Below, in pieces: positions 1-7,019 of a stretch of 10,184 nt of DNA; position 1 is the stretch's first letter, and each line of letters starts with the position of its first letter. A model generated the notes under the pieces. That model did no database searches, had not been told where the DNA came from, and saw nothing but the letters and a program-made list of their open reading frames with translations. Both the position numbers and the translations under genes were made by a program. This stretch comes from Flavobacteriia bacterium (GTDB lineage Bacteria; Bacteroidota; Bacteroidia; Flavobacteriales_D; Crocinitomicaceae): positions 1 through 10,184 of the forward strand of contig RFQF01000070.1 in the NCBI GenBank assembly GCA_009925805.1. Reading direction: 5' to 3'.

Positions 1-11
1 TTCCTTGGTGC

Positions 12-1166
12 CTAATTCAGACTTGCCAATTTTTGCAAGGTAGCAGCTATATTTCCCACGAATAGGGTTTCTTGAAGTGGATACATCGCTGAATCGATGG
101 GGGCTACGATAAACGTAAAATCCGGGTTAATAAGTTCCAGCGCACGATACGAACCTTTTGTTAATTGAGGTGCGCTTGAGGCCTTGCACTCAATGGCAAT
201 TACCTTGTTGTTTAATTCCAAGACCAAGTCGATTTCATCTCCTGTTGCCGTACGGAAAAAATATGCCGGACAATTAAAATTAGCCAACAATTGCTCTATC
301 ACCAAACCTTCCCACGAAGCGCCAACAATGGGATGACCAAAAAGGGCTTCCATATGTTCTATGCGCAACAATTGATGTAAAATACCCGTATCTCGCACAT
401 ATATTTTAGGCGATTTGACCATACGTTTTTTTACATTCATTTCATACGGAGGTATGGATCGTAAAACAAAAGTTTGTTCAAAAATATCTATGTATTTACG
501 AATGGTAGGATGGGTCAAATCCATGGAGCTAGCGAGTTTACTCAAGTTCAACGTTTGTCCATGATTATGAGCGCATATCGTTAGGAAACGACGAAGTTTC
601 AACGCGGGAATATCAATTCCAAGCTGAGGAATATCACGTTCTACGTAGGTTTTGATGTAATTTTCCCGCCAAATGGTGCTAAATTCATCATTTTCAGATA
701 AAAGACTGCTGGGATAGCCTCCTCGATTCCAAAAAATAGGTAAAGGCGTTTCTGAAACCTCATTCATTAGAAAAGGAGTCAAATAAAGAAATCCTATTCT
801 TCCTGCTAGTGACTCTGAACTTTTTTGAATTAAATCACGAGAAGCGGATCCCAGCAAAATGAACCTACCATTTTGTCTATTTTCATCAACGATACTTCTC
901 AAGCTACCGAATAACTCAGGAACCAATTGTATTTCATCCAAACAAATGACTTTTTCTTCATGGGCTTTGAAAAATAAACGAGGGTCCATGAGCTTATTTA
1001 GGTCTTCCTGATTTTGTAGATCGAGGTAAATTCCATGTTGAGCCGCTGAAATAAAGCGCTTTACGACGGTGGATTTTCCGCATTGACGGGGTCCCAAAAT
1101 CGCTACAATCGGAAAGATTTGTAGGTATTTTTGAATTTCATCTTCTATACTTCGGGGAATGTACAT
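12..1166 (-). CDS. AAA ATPase with DUF4143-type C-terminus (384 aa)
   Basis: A P-loop ATPase of the large, functionally unclear AAA/DUF4143 family. Seen: Walker A GPRQCGKST at residues 25-33, Walker B VICLDEIQ at 73-80, and a sensor-like LLGSASR at 104-110. The ATPase part ends near residue 165. A winged-helix-like segment (about 190-240) follows, then a C-terminal domain whose GDEIDLVLE (309-317) and IECKAS (325-330) have the spacing of a PD-(D/E)XK nuclease-like core (D313, E326, K328). The start MYIPRSIE is a common family opening, and 384 aa is the usual full length. There is no signal peptide or membrane segment. It stands alone: transcribed from its own promoter just upstream, separated from the chaperone genes by 151 bp. 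Family members are often called ATP-binding protein or putative ATPase; DNA binding or a defence or toxin-like role has been suggested but is not settled. The family assignment is firm, the function unknown. Confidence 0.9.
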   Translation of the reverse strand: MYIPRSIEDEIQKYLQIFPIVAILGPRQCGKSTVVKRFISAAQHGIYLDLQNQEDLNKLMDPRLFFKAHEEKVICLDEIQLVPELFGSLRSIVDENRQNGRFILLGSASRDLIQKSSESLAGRIGFLYLTPFLMNEVSETPLPIFWNRGGYPSSLLSENDEFSTIWRENYIKTYVERDIPQLGIDIPALKLRRFLTICAHNHGQTLNLSKLASSMDLTHPTIRKYIDIFEQTFVLRSIPPYEMNVKKRMVKSPKIYVRDTGILHQLLRIEHMEALFGHPIVGASWEGLVIEQLLANFNCPAYFFRTATGDEIDLVLELNNKVIAIECKASSAPQLTKGSYRALELINPDFTFIVAPIDSAMYPLQETLFVGNIAATLQKLASLN

Positions 1167-1191
1167 CTCTTTACAGCTTGAATATGAATCA

Positions 1192-1223
1192 CAAAGATAC
1201 GCAACCTTGTTTTTTTGTGCAAA
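1192..1223 (-). promoter_or_regulatory. Bacteroidota-type promoter of the AAA/DUF4143 gene
   Basis: On the minus strand, TTTG (1220-1223) is followed after 20 nt by TATCTTTG (1192-1199), an exact match to the phylum's -33 TTTG / -7 TAnnTTTG pattern with normal spacing. Transcription would start near 1186, giving a leader of about 20 nt before the ATG at 1166. No strong Shine-Dalgarno sequence is visible. Confidence 0.7.
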
Positions 1224-1245
1224 TTGAAACTGAAACTTTCAATTT
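1221..1245. promoter_or_regulatory. Perfect inverted repeat over the -33 box, possible operator
   Basis: AAATTGAAA (1221-1229) and TTTCAATTT (1237-1245) are exact reverse complements separated by 7 nt (CTGAAAC). The left arm overlaps the -33 element of the promoter that reads into the AAA/DUF4143 gene, the place where a repressor dimer would act. It does not look like a terminator for the chaperone genes: reading on the minus strand, the hairpin is followed by an A-rich run, not a T-run. The rest of the 151-bp intergenic region (1167-1317) shows no gene or clear terminator. Confidence 0.45.
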
Positions 1246-1317
1246 ACATGGTTTTTGTGTGTGATGAAGTGGCTTGAATTTATCGAATCTACAAGGATAT
1301 AGATCAGTAACACAAGG

Positions 1318-2076
1318 TCATTTTATCCCCCGCTTCTTTTTAATGTTCTCGTAAGCGTCCTGGATTTGTTGGAATTTTTCCTTGGCGCCTTTTTCATATT
1401 CCGGACCTAATTGAGCTACTTTATCGGGATGGTAAGCGATGGCCATTTTTCGGTACGCTTTTTTGACCTCATCGTCACTTGCTGTTGCCTCAATGCCCAA
1501 AATTTTATAATCCGATTCCGCGTTGCGGTAAAACATGTTTTTGATACTGTCAAACTCCAATGCAGGAATACCTAACTTATTGGCAAGTTCCTGAATGCTT
1601 CGTACTTCGCTATCGTCTACGTGCCCATCGGATTTGGCAATTGAGAAAAGATAGTGCAGCAATTGAACACGCCCTTCAATAGGGAGACGTTGCCGAATGT
1701 CAGCACAAATTTCATTGACCGGAATATTTCCGCTATCTAAAAAATGTTTTAATACCTGAAGGTGTTGCGTCGTAAATTGATTACCAAACTGGGCATTGAA
1801 AAAGCTTTTCACGTAGTCTAACTCTACCCTTTTTACGGTTCCATCGGCTTTCATTACTACGGCTGAAAGCGCCATGAGCATCGTTGGAAAGTCGTATTGC
1901 GTTGCCCTCTGGCGGTAATAATCAAAGCCGGAAACGCTTTCTTGGTTGCCAGAATCCACAGGTCTAGTACCTCTACTTACGAAGTCGATGATACTGCCGA
2001 TGGCAAAGCCTATGATGCCAAACCTAAACTTACCCGTAAGAATCATGAGGCCAAGGCCCAGCAACCACTTGTACAA
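1318..2076 (-). CDS. Membrane-anchored TerB and J-domain co-chaperone, DjlA-like (252 aa)
   Basis: Probably a co-chaperone that stimulates DnaK at the inner face of the membrane. Residues 4-32 are a hydrophobic, glycine-rich anchor (GLGLMILTGKFRFGIIGFAIGS). Residues 62-172 resemble a TerB domain, with two acidic motifs, MKADGTVKRVE (75-85) and AKSDGHVDDSE (147-157). Residues 190-248 are a J domain with the essential HPD tripeptide at 216-218. This order (anchor, TerB, C-terminal J) matches DjlA. The start is a TTG at 2074-2076: the reading frame is open for only ten codons before it and has no ATG there, and the first ATG inside (residue 11) would cut the anchor in half. The stretch before the TTG is A-rich with no Shine-Dalgarno. 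Only 22 bp separate it from the htpG stop, with no terminator between, so co-transcription with htpG is likely. Not strictly orthologous to E. coli djlA as far as can be seen, so no symbol is given. Confidence 0.88.
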   Translation of the reverse strand: MYKWLLGLGLMILTGKFRFGIIGFAIGSIIDFVSRGTRPVDSGNQESVSGFDYYRQRATQYDFPTMLMALSAVVMKADGTVKRVELDYVKSFFNAQFGNQFTTQHLQVLKHFLDSGNIPVNEICADIRQRLPIEGRVQLLHYLFSIAKSDGHVDDSEVRSIQELANKLGIPALEFDSIKNMFYRNAESDYKILGIEATASDDEVKKAYRKMAIAYHPDKVAQLGPEYEKGAKEKFQQIQDAYENIKKKRGIK

Positions 2077-2098
2077 GCTGTTTTTTTTAGTAAAATTA

Positions 2099-3994
2099 CT
2101 AAGATTCTATCATTCCGTTCACAGAACGGTGGATGAAATCTGTCAGTGCTTCGCCTTTTAGCAAGCCTTGCGATAACATCGCCAAATCTACCAATTGTTT
2201 TACGGTATCTTTCTGGCGGGCACTTTTCATTTTCAATAACTTACCCATGACAGGATGGTTTTCATTCACCACAAGTTGGTACATTTCAGGAAAAGCTCCG
2301 TAAAATCCGCCACCGCCCATACGCTGTTGTTCCATCATTCTTCGAATAAACTCGGGCTGCGTGATAATTATGGGGGCATCGCTTTCGGCCATGCTCTCCA
2401 ATTGTACGGTGTACTTTTCTTTATTTACAACTTCTTCAAATAGGGGTTTAAGTTTCTCCTCCTCTGCCTTACTTAATTTGGAAGGAATTTCTTCCCCTTT
2501 ATCAATGAGTTTTTCTAAACTGTCTGAATCTACCCGCGAAAAACGCACCTTTTCGTTGGTTTGTTCTAGTTTTTGAATCCAATGTGGCGCCAAAGGTCCC
2601 TCCAACACCACCACATCATATCCGCGGTCCTTCGCTTGTTTTACATACGCAAATTGTCCTTCCGCGTCGGAAGTATATAAAATGATCTGTTCTTCCTCCT
2701 TGTTGGTTTGCAAAGGTTTAATTTTCTCAAGGTATTCTTCTAGGGTGAAATAAGTCCCCTCGGTGTTTTTCAGAAGCGAGAAATTTTTCGCTTTTTCAGC
2801 GAATTTTTCGTCCGACAACATCCCATATTGCACGAAAATGTACAGGTCTTTCCACTTGTCTTCAAAATCCTTACGGTCTTTGTTGAACATTTCGGCTAAC
2901 TTATCGGCCACTTTTTTGGTGATGTGCGAAGAAATCTTTTTCACATTAGCATCGCTTTGCAAGTAAGAGCGGGATACATTCAGCGGAATGTCCGGAGAAT
3001 CGATGACGCCGTGAAGCAAGGTTAAGAACTCCGGAACAATTTCTTCAACACTGTCCGTGATGAACACTTGATTACTGTACAGGTTGATTTTGTTGCGTTG
3101 CACCTCCACGTTTTCCTTAATTTTTGGAAAATAAAGGATTCCAGTGAGGTTGAAAGGGTAGTCCACGTTCAAGTGGATGTTAAAAAGAGGTGCATCAAAG
3201 GTACTCGGGTACAATTCCCGATAAAATCCTTGATAATCTTCTTCGGTCAGTGAGGCCGGCGCTACCGTCCAAGCGGGTTTTACATTATTCACTTGATTCG
3301 GCACCTCAACCGCAACACGTTTCACATTGCCTTTGTCGTCTTTTTCGCCTTCTGGAGAATCAATGTATTCGGTTTTTGTGCCAAAAAACACAGGAATAGG
3401 TAAGAACTTACAGTATTTGGAAAGGATGCCTTGAATTCTGTTTTTTTCGTTGAACTCCAACGCATCTTCGTTGAGGTACAGGATGATGTCGGTTCCTCGG
3501 GTGGATTTTTCAATTTCGGTAAGTGTGAATTCGGGAGACCCGTTGCTTTCCCACTGTACCGCTTTAGCTCCTTCATGCCGTGATAAGGTTTGAATTTGCA
3601 CGCGCTCTGCGACCATAAAAGCCGAATAAAATCCGAGACCAAAATGCCCAATGATTTGTTCTGCGCCTTCTTTTCCTTTGTATTGATTTACAAATTCTTC
3701 TGCGCCAGAAAAGGCAATTTGATTAATGTATTTGTCGATTTCTTCTTCAGTCATTCCGATACCGAAGTCACGAATCGTTAAGGTTTTCGCCTCGCGGTCT
3801 TGGATCACCTCTACGTTTAATTCGCCAAGTTCCCCTTTATATTCCCCGTTGGCGGCCAGCACTTTCAGTTTTTGCGAAGCGTCTACGGCGTTGGAAACCA
3901 ATTCACGCAAAAAGATTTCATGATCGGAATAAAGAAACTTTTTAATTATGGGAAAAATATTCTCCGTTTGCACATTTATTTGACCTGTTTTCAT
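2099..3994 (-). CDS. htpG: Molecular chaperone HtpG (Hsp90 family, 631 aa)
   Basis: ATP-dependent dimeric cytosolic chaperone that remodels client proteins, usually with the DnaK system. The N-terminal GHKL ATPase motifs are intact: ELVSNAVDA (31-39, with the Mg-coordinating Asn at 35), DFGIGM (76-81; often DxGIGM in the family) and the lid/glycine motif GHFGLGFYSAF (116-126). The middle domain has the client-binding and catalytic-loop region (NVSRSYLQSD), and the C-terminal dimerisation part carries a glycine-rich insert (RMGGGGFYG) before the final helices. 631 aa is close to E. coli HtpG (624). I chose the ATG at 3992-3994 because the protein then begins MKTGQINVQTENIFPI, the usual opening; the longer frame to 4027 would need a TTG and an atypical 11-residue extension. 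Transcribed divergently from the gene at 4129 and probably together with the J-domain gene downstream. No CIRCE element is seen upstream. Confidence 0.98.
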   Translation of the reverse strand: MKTGQINVQTENIFPIIKKFLYSDHEIFLRELVSNAVDASQKLKVLAANGEYKGELGELNVEVIQDREAKTLTIRDFGIGMTEEEIDKYINQIAFSGAEEFVNQYKGKEGAEQIIGHFGLGFYSAFMVAERVQIQTLSRHEGAKAVQWESNGSPEFTLTEIEKSTRGTDIILYLNEDALEFNEKNRIQGILSKYCKFLPIPVFFGTKTEYIDSPEGEKDDKGNVKRVAVEVPNQVNNVKPAWTVAPASLTEEDYQGFYRELYPSTFDAPLFNIHLNVDYPFNLTGILYFPKIKENVEVQRNKINLYSNQVFITDSVEEIVPEFLTLLHGVIDSPDIPLNVSRSYLQSDANVKKISSHITKKVADKLAEMFNKDRKDFEDKWKDLYIFVQYGMLSDEKFAEKAKNFSLLKNTEGTYFTLEEYLEKIKPLQTNKEEEQIILYTSDAEGQFAYVKQAKDRGYDVVVLEGPLAPHWIQKLEQTNEKVRFSRVDSDSLEKLIDKGEEIPSKLSKAEEEKLKPLFEEVVNKEKYTVQLESMAESDAPIIITQPEFIRRMMEQQRMGGGGFYGAFPEMYQLVVNENHPVMGKLLKMKSARQKDTVKQLVDLAMLSQGLLKGEALTDFIHRSVNGMIES

Positions 3995-4018
3995 AGTTTT
4001 TCTAATATTTTGGCCGCG

Positions 4019-4026
4019 CAAAGTCA
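4019..4026 (-). promoter_or_regulatory. Weak candidate -7 element for htpG
   Basis: TGACTTTG on the minus strand differs at one base from TAnnTTTG and lies 24 nt before the htpG ATG. The nearest TTTG upstream (4042-4045) is only 15 nt away, shorter than the usual 17-23. No better housekeeping element exists between 3995 and 4128, so htpG may use a weak or alternative-sigma promoter. Confidence 0.3.
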
Positions 4027-4047
4027 ACTAATATACCAACCCAAACC

Positions 4048-4066
4048 TTATGACAGTTTGGCATAA
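4048..4066. promoter_or_regulatory. 19-bp dyad in the htpG divergent region
   Basis: TTATGACAGTTTGGCATAA is symmetric at 7 of 9 base pairs around a central T (arms TTATG and CATAA, plus inner CA/TG). It lies 54-72 nt upstream of the htpG ATG and 22 nt before the -33 box of the gene at 4129, so it could be a regulator site for either or both. A shorter repeat, CCAAAC/GTTTGG (4041-4046, 4056-4061), overlaps it. The assignment as an operator is inference. Confidence 0.3.
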
Positions 4067-4088
4067 ATGCACGTTTGAGTTCGTGCAA

Positions 4089-4123
4089 TTTGTCCTGAGT
4101 CCTTTAAAATATTGGTATTTTTG
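4089..4123 (+). promoter_or_regulatory. Bacteroidota-type promoter of the membrane protein gene
   Basis: TTTG (4089-4092) and TATTTTTG (4116-4123) are separated by 23 nt, the upper end of the accepted range. The last G of the -7 box is only 5 nt before the GTG at 4129, so the transcript is predicted to begin at or next to the start codon. Confidence 0.5.
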
Positions 4124-4128
4124 TCGGT

Positions 4129-5430
4129 GTGATATCGTATCTGTTGTTCTGCTTAGGATTTCTTGGTGTTGGGGCTGTTTTGGTTTTTACAAAAGCGGTC
4201 AGAGGGCTGTCAACCAAAGCCAAGGCGGCGGTATGGATGTCGAAAGGAATTGCGGCTTTGGCGCTGATCGTAATTTATACCCAAGTATATCCGGTGCGAA
4301 ATGAAGCCGATATTTTCAAGTATTTCGATGACTCGAAAGTGCTTTCTCAGGTTTCCCAAGAAAATTCGCGTGCATTTCTAAGAATCATGGTTGGTGCAAC
4401 GCAAGAAAGGGATACGGTATATTTAAATCGCATGAACTATTGGTTCAGGTCCTACGATCATGGGATAACCAATGATAACCGACTGATCATTCGCATTAAC
4501 GCGGTTATGAATCTGCTTACCCAGAGCCGTTATGAATTGAATCTCAGCCTTTTTCTCGGTTTATCCTTTATTGGCGGTTTTTGGATCTACCTGTTTCTAG
4601 GCCATTTTACGCGATGGAAGTCCGTTGCGTTTATCTCCGCATTCTTGGTTCCTTCCACGCTTTTTTGGTCGAGCGGAATTCTTAAAGAAGCCGTGCTTAT
4701 GGCTGCGTTAGGCGGGTTTTTGATTTCCACGCTGCGTCTTACCAAACGTTTCCAATGGAAGGAGTTGATTTTGGGTTGTTTAAGTTTGTGGATTCTATCC
4801 AACTTGAAAATTTACATTCTATACTCCTTGATTCCCGCTATGCTTCTTGTCATTGGATACAGCTGGTTTAAATCGCGTATTAAAACCCTGGTTTGGACTC
4901 TTGTGTGGGTTCTTGGTTTTTATGGTATTATGGCGCTGATTTTTCCATCTTGGAGTTTGATATCTACCTTGCAAGGAAAACAATTCGATTTTATTCAAAT
5001 GGCAAAAGCCGTGCATGCGGGAAGCCAAATTTGGATTATTCCAATGGATGGAACGTGGTTTACGATGCTCAAGCTGGTGCCTTTGGGAATTTTTAATACC
5101 ATGTTTTATCCGCACCTGTTCATGGTTAAGAACGCTTTGACCGCCATGGCTTTTTTAGAAAATACCGCATTGTTGCTAGCGCTCGGAGGATGTCTTTACG
5201 GAATTCTTTGCAAAAGAGGATTTTCCTATTGGGGTTGGGGTTTTCTCCTGTTCAGCTTTACCGTTTTTGCTCTCGTAGGAATGACCGCCCCCGTAGTTGG
5301 AGCGATGGTTCGCTATAAGGCTCCCGTTTTACCTTTTTTGGTTTTTGCAATAATTCATGCCCAACCTAATTCCTTGTTAAGGTATCTTGAACATCATAAA
5401 TTTACGCAATGGTTAACTACGCAATTATAA
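4129..5430 (+). CDS. Polytopic inner-membrane protein of unknown function (433 aa)
   Basis: I do not recognise a named family. The protein has two N-terminal membrane segments (about 3-22 and 39-54), an approximately 80-residue polar, probably extracytoplasmic part (55-135) with NEADIFKYFDDSKVL, and then roughly seven to nine further segments from 138 to 410. Two motifs recall polysaccharide-related membrane enzymes of the EpsG/Wzy or GT-C kind: FWSSGILKEA (179-188) and the late VRYKAPVLPFL (394-404). A role in envelope glycan assembly is therefore possible but unproven. The start is GTG (4129-4131): it gives a complete first membrane helix, and the next in-frame ATG (residue 37) would lose it. 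No Shine-Dalgarno precedes it, and a -7 promoter element ends 5 nt before it. Its 3' end overlaps the dehydrogenase gene by 22 nt, which suggests coupled translation. Confidence 0.82.
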   Translation: MISYLLFCLGFLGVGAVLVFTKAVRGLSTKAKAAVWMSKGIAALALIVIYTQVYPVRNEADIFKYFDDSKVLSQVSQENSRAFLRIMVGATQERDTVYLNRMNYWFRSYDHGITNDNRLIIRINAVMNLLTQSRYELNLSLFLGLSFIGGFWIYLFLGHFTRWKSVAFISAFLVPSTLFWSSGILKEAVLMAALGGFLISTLRLTKRFQWKELILGCLSLWILSNLKIYILYSLIPAMLLVIGYSWFKSRIKTLVWTLVWVLGFYGIMALIFPSWSLISTLQGKQFDFIQMAKAVHAGSQIWIIPMDGTWFTMLKLVPLGIFNTMFYPHLFMVKNALTAMAFLENTALLLALGGCLYGILCKRGFSYWGWGFLLFSFTVFALVGMTAPVVGAMVRYKAPVLPFLVFAIIHAQPNSLLRYLEHHKFTQWLTTQL

Positions 5431-6170
5431 CAGGGGCATCCTCCGGATTCGGTGCCGCCACAGCACGCGTCTTGGCAGAAGAAGGCTACGGATTGATTTT
5501 GTTGGCGCGAAGGAAGGAGAAGTTGGAACAACTGAAAAGCGAATTATCCGGTGCTCCGGATGTCCGTGTTTACCCACTGGATGTTCGCGACGACGAGGCG
5601 GTGGAGCGTTGGGCGAACGCATTAGATCCTGCAGTTAAAAAACACATTGCGCTTTTGGTGAATAACGCTGGTCTTGCTGCCGGAAAGAATACCATCGATG
5701 AAGGATTGTTGAGCGATTGGGAACAAATGATTGATACGAATATTAAAGGATTGCTGTACGTATCCAAAGCGGTAATTCCTTGGATGAAACAGGTGCTCCA
5801 AGGAACAATTATCAACATCACCAGCATCGCCGGAAAAGAGGCATATCCGCAAGGAAATGTTTATTGTGCCACTAAAGCTGCGGTAGATCATTTGACGAAA
5901 TCCATGCGCATGGATCTTTTACCTTTTGGTATTCGGGTAAGTTCCATTGCTCCTGGAGCAGCCATCACAGAGTTTTCCCTGGTCCGCTTCAAAGGAAATG
6001 AAGCCGCAGCCGATGCAGTCTATCAAGGGTTTGAACCATTGCAGGCTCATGATATCGCCGAAACGGTTCGATTTATCGTAACGCGTCCAGCGCACGTATC
6101 CATTCACGATTTGGTCATTATGCCGTCAGCTCAAGCGTCGGCCACCATGTTCAATAAAAAGGCTATTTAG
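5409..6170 (+). CDS. YdfG-like short-chain dehydrogenase/reductase (253 aa)
   Basis: A classical SDR enzyme, probably an NADP(H)-dependent oxidoreductase acting on 3-hydroxy acids such as serine or 3-hydroxypropionate, in the cytosol. Seen: cofactor motif TGASSGFG (8-15), basic residues R34-R35 after the second strand (NADP preference), NNAG (85-88), and the catalytic tetrad N111, S139, Y152, K156 with YCATK, followed by PG (182-183). The C-terminal part TEFSLVRFKG (187-196) and PAHVSIHDLVIMP (227-239) closely match E. coli YdfG and its relatives. The ATG at 5409 is needed to keep the first beta strand. It overlaps the end of the membrane-protein gene by 22 nt and lacks a separate ribosome site, so it is likely translated from the same mRNA. 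Its stop codon overlaps the stop of the converging gene. The SDR class is certain, the exact substrate is not. Confidence 0.92.
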   Translation: MVNYAIITGASSGFGAATARVLAEEGYGLILLARRKEKLEQLKSELSGAPDVRVYPLDVRDDEAVERWANALDPAVKKHIALLVNNAGLAAGKNTIDEGLLSDWEQMIDTNIKGLLYVSKAVIPWMKQVLQGTIINITSIAGKEAYPQGNVYCATKAAVDHLTKSMRMDLLPFGIRVSSIAPGAAITEFSLVRFKGNEAAADAVYQGFEPLQAHDIAETVRFIVTRPAHVSIHDLVIMPSAQASATMFNKKAI

Positions 6171-7018
6171 AAAAGGGTTTCCTGCCAGGTTGAAAAGGAT
6201 GTTGAATCCACCAATTGAGCTTCCAATAAGAAATCCAGGGTGCTTTCCAAGGAAGTTGTAAGGGAAACCTTTTGGGTGTTCCATTCCGTCTCTTCTAACC
6301 AACGCGCTACTTCTTCTTGCTTTAAATGGTATCTCCAGGCTAACGCTGCGGCAGAACTTCTTTCTTTTTTCAAATGCAAAGCATAGCTTTGAACAACAGC
6401 AATGATGCGTCGCAACACGTCGCGATGTTCCGGTAAAAGCGCACTTCTGCAGGCAATGACAAAACAGGGCCAAGGCGTGTTTATTTGCCCGATGCTGCGG
6501 CAGCTTCCTTTATCTACAAAGGGTTGGGTAGTGTACTTTTCCCATAAAAAAAGATCAGCTTCGTTATGTTCTAAGGCCCAAATGCCTCCATAAACGTCTC
6601 CGATGACGTTGAATTTAAGCGAAGTGATTGGAATATCGAATTGCTTCGCGAGCACATAGGCCATCAGGTGAGAACCCGAACCAAAGCGGGAAATTGCGAA
6701 AGTAGGCGTAATAAAATCCTTGGGTGTTCTTGCTACGCTTTTCTCGGGAATGTGGATCCCCCATTGCAAAGGACTGGTTACGTAAACATCCAGAATTTTG
6801 GCTGGACATCCTTGTAAAATGGCACGCGCAATTCCTTCCGATAACAACACCGCAATGTCCAAGGAACCGGTTTCGAGTCCTTTAATCATTTGTCCGGTAC
6901 CACCAGTCATATCCGACCAATGCAATTCCACGTTCAAATCATCAAAAGCCCGATGTTCGATGGCTAAGCGCCAAGGATAATTAAAATGTTCAGGAACTCC
7001 CCCAATTTTAAATTGCAT
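6167..7018 (-). CDS. Cytosolic substrate-binding-protein-like protein (283 aa)
   Basis: Has the look of a type 2 periplasmic-binding fold related to NMT1/THI5/SsuA proteins: MQFKIGGVPEHFNYPW at the start (VPEHF at 8-12), GGTGQM (39-44), DIAVLLSEGIARAI (54-67), and GSGSHLMAY (113-121), where ligand contacts normally lie. The VPEHF and GGTG pattern recalls the Ca3427-like group shared by bacteria and fungi; this is from memory. There is no signal peptide or lipobox, so it should stay in the cytosol and is unlikely to feed a classical importer. I chose the ATG at 7016-7018: it starts directly on the first beta strand and follows the ABC gene stop by 1 nt (TAGTATG). An ATG at 7045 would add nine unrelated residues and lie inside the ABC gene. 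It is the last gene of the minus-strand run. The ligand is unknown; enzymatic or sensing roles are possible. Confidence 0.82.
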   Translation of the reverse strand: MQFKIGGVPEHFNYPWRLAIEHRAFDDLNVELHWSDMTGGTGQMIKGLETGSLDIAVLLSEGIARAILQGCPAKILDVYVTSPLQWGIHIPEKSVARTPKDFITPTFAISRFGSGSHLMAYVLAKQFDIPITSLKFNVIGDVYGGIWALEHNEADLFLWEKYTTQPFVDKGSCRSIGQINTPWPCFVIACRSALLPEHRDVLRRIIAVVQSYALHLKKERSSAAALAWRYHLKQEEVARWLEETEWNTQKVSLTTSLESTLDFLLEAQLVDSTSFSTWQETLF

Positions 7019-7019
7019 A

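Noticed and set aside
1255..1315. TTGTGT and ACACAA repeats flanking the stretch after the J-domain gene, a possible terminator
   Set aside because: The arms are 6 bp and 49 nt apart with no T-run on the minus strand, so they do not make a convincing intrinsic terminator.
2183..2190. TAGATTTG on the minus strand, an exact TAnnTTTG, about 100 nt before the J-domain gene start
   Set aside because: It lies inside htpG codons for VDL, has no -33 partner at 17-23 nt, and an 8-mer with two free positions is expected by chance.
3322..3651. 109-codon minus-strand frame inside htpG
   Set aside because: It sits wholly within the well-supported htpG in another frame and has no domain.
3995..4027. Longer htpG reading frame starting at a TTG at 4027
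   Set aside because: It would add 11 residues not typical of HtpG; the ATG at 3994 gives the standard N-terminus.
3995..4128. CIRCE or another classical heat-shock operator before htpG
   Set aside because: No TTAGCACTC-N9-GAGTGCTAA or close variant is present; only the unrelated dyad at 4048-4066 is found.
4050..4304. 84-codon plus-strand frame across the start of the membrane protein gene
   Set aside because: It is a frame shadow with no recognisable domain and crosses the promoter of the supported gene.
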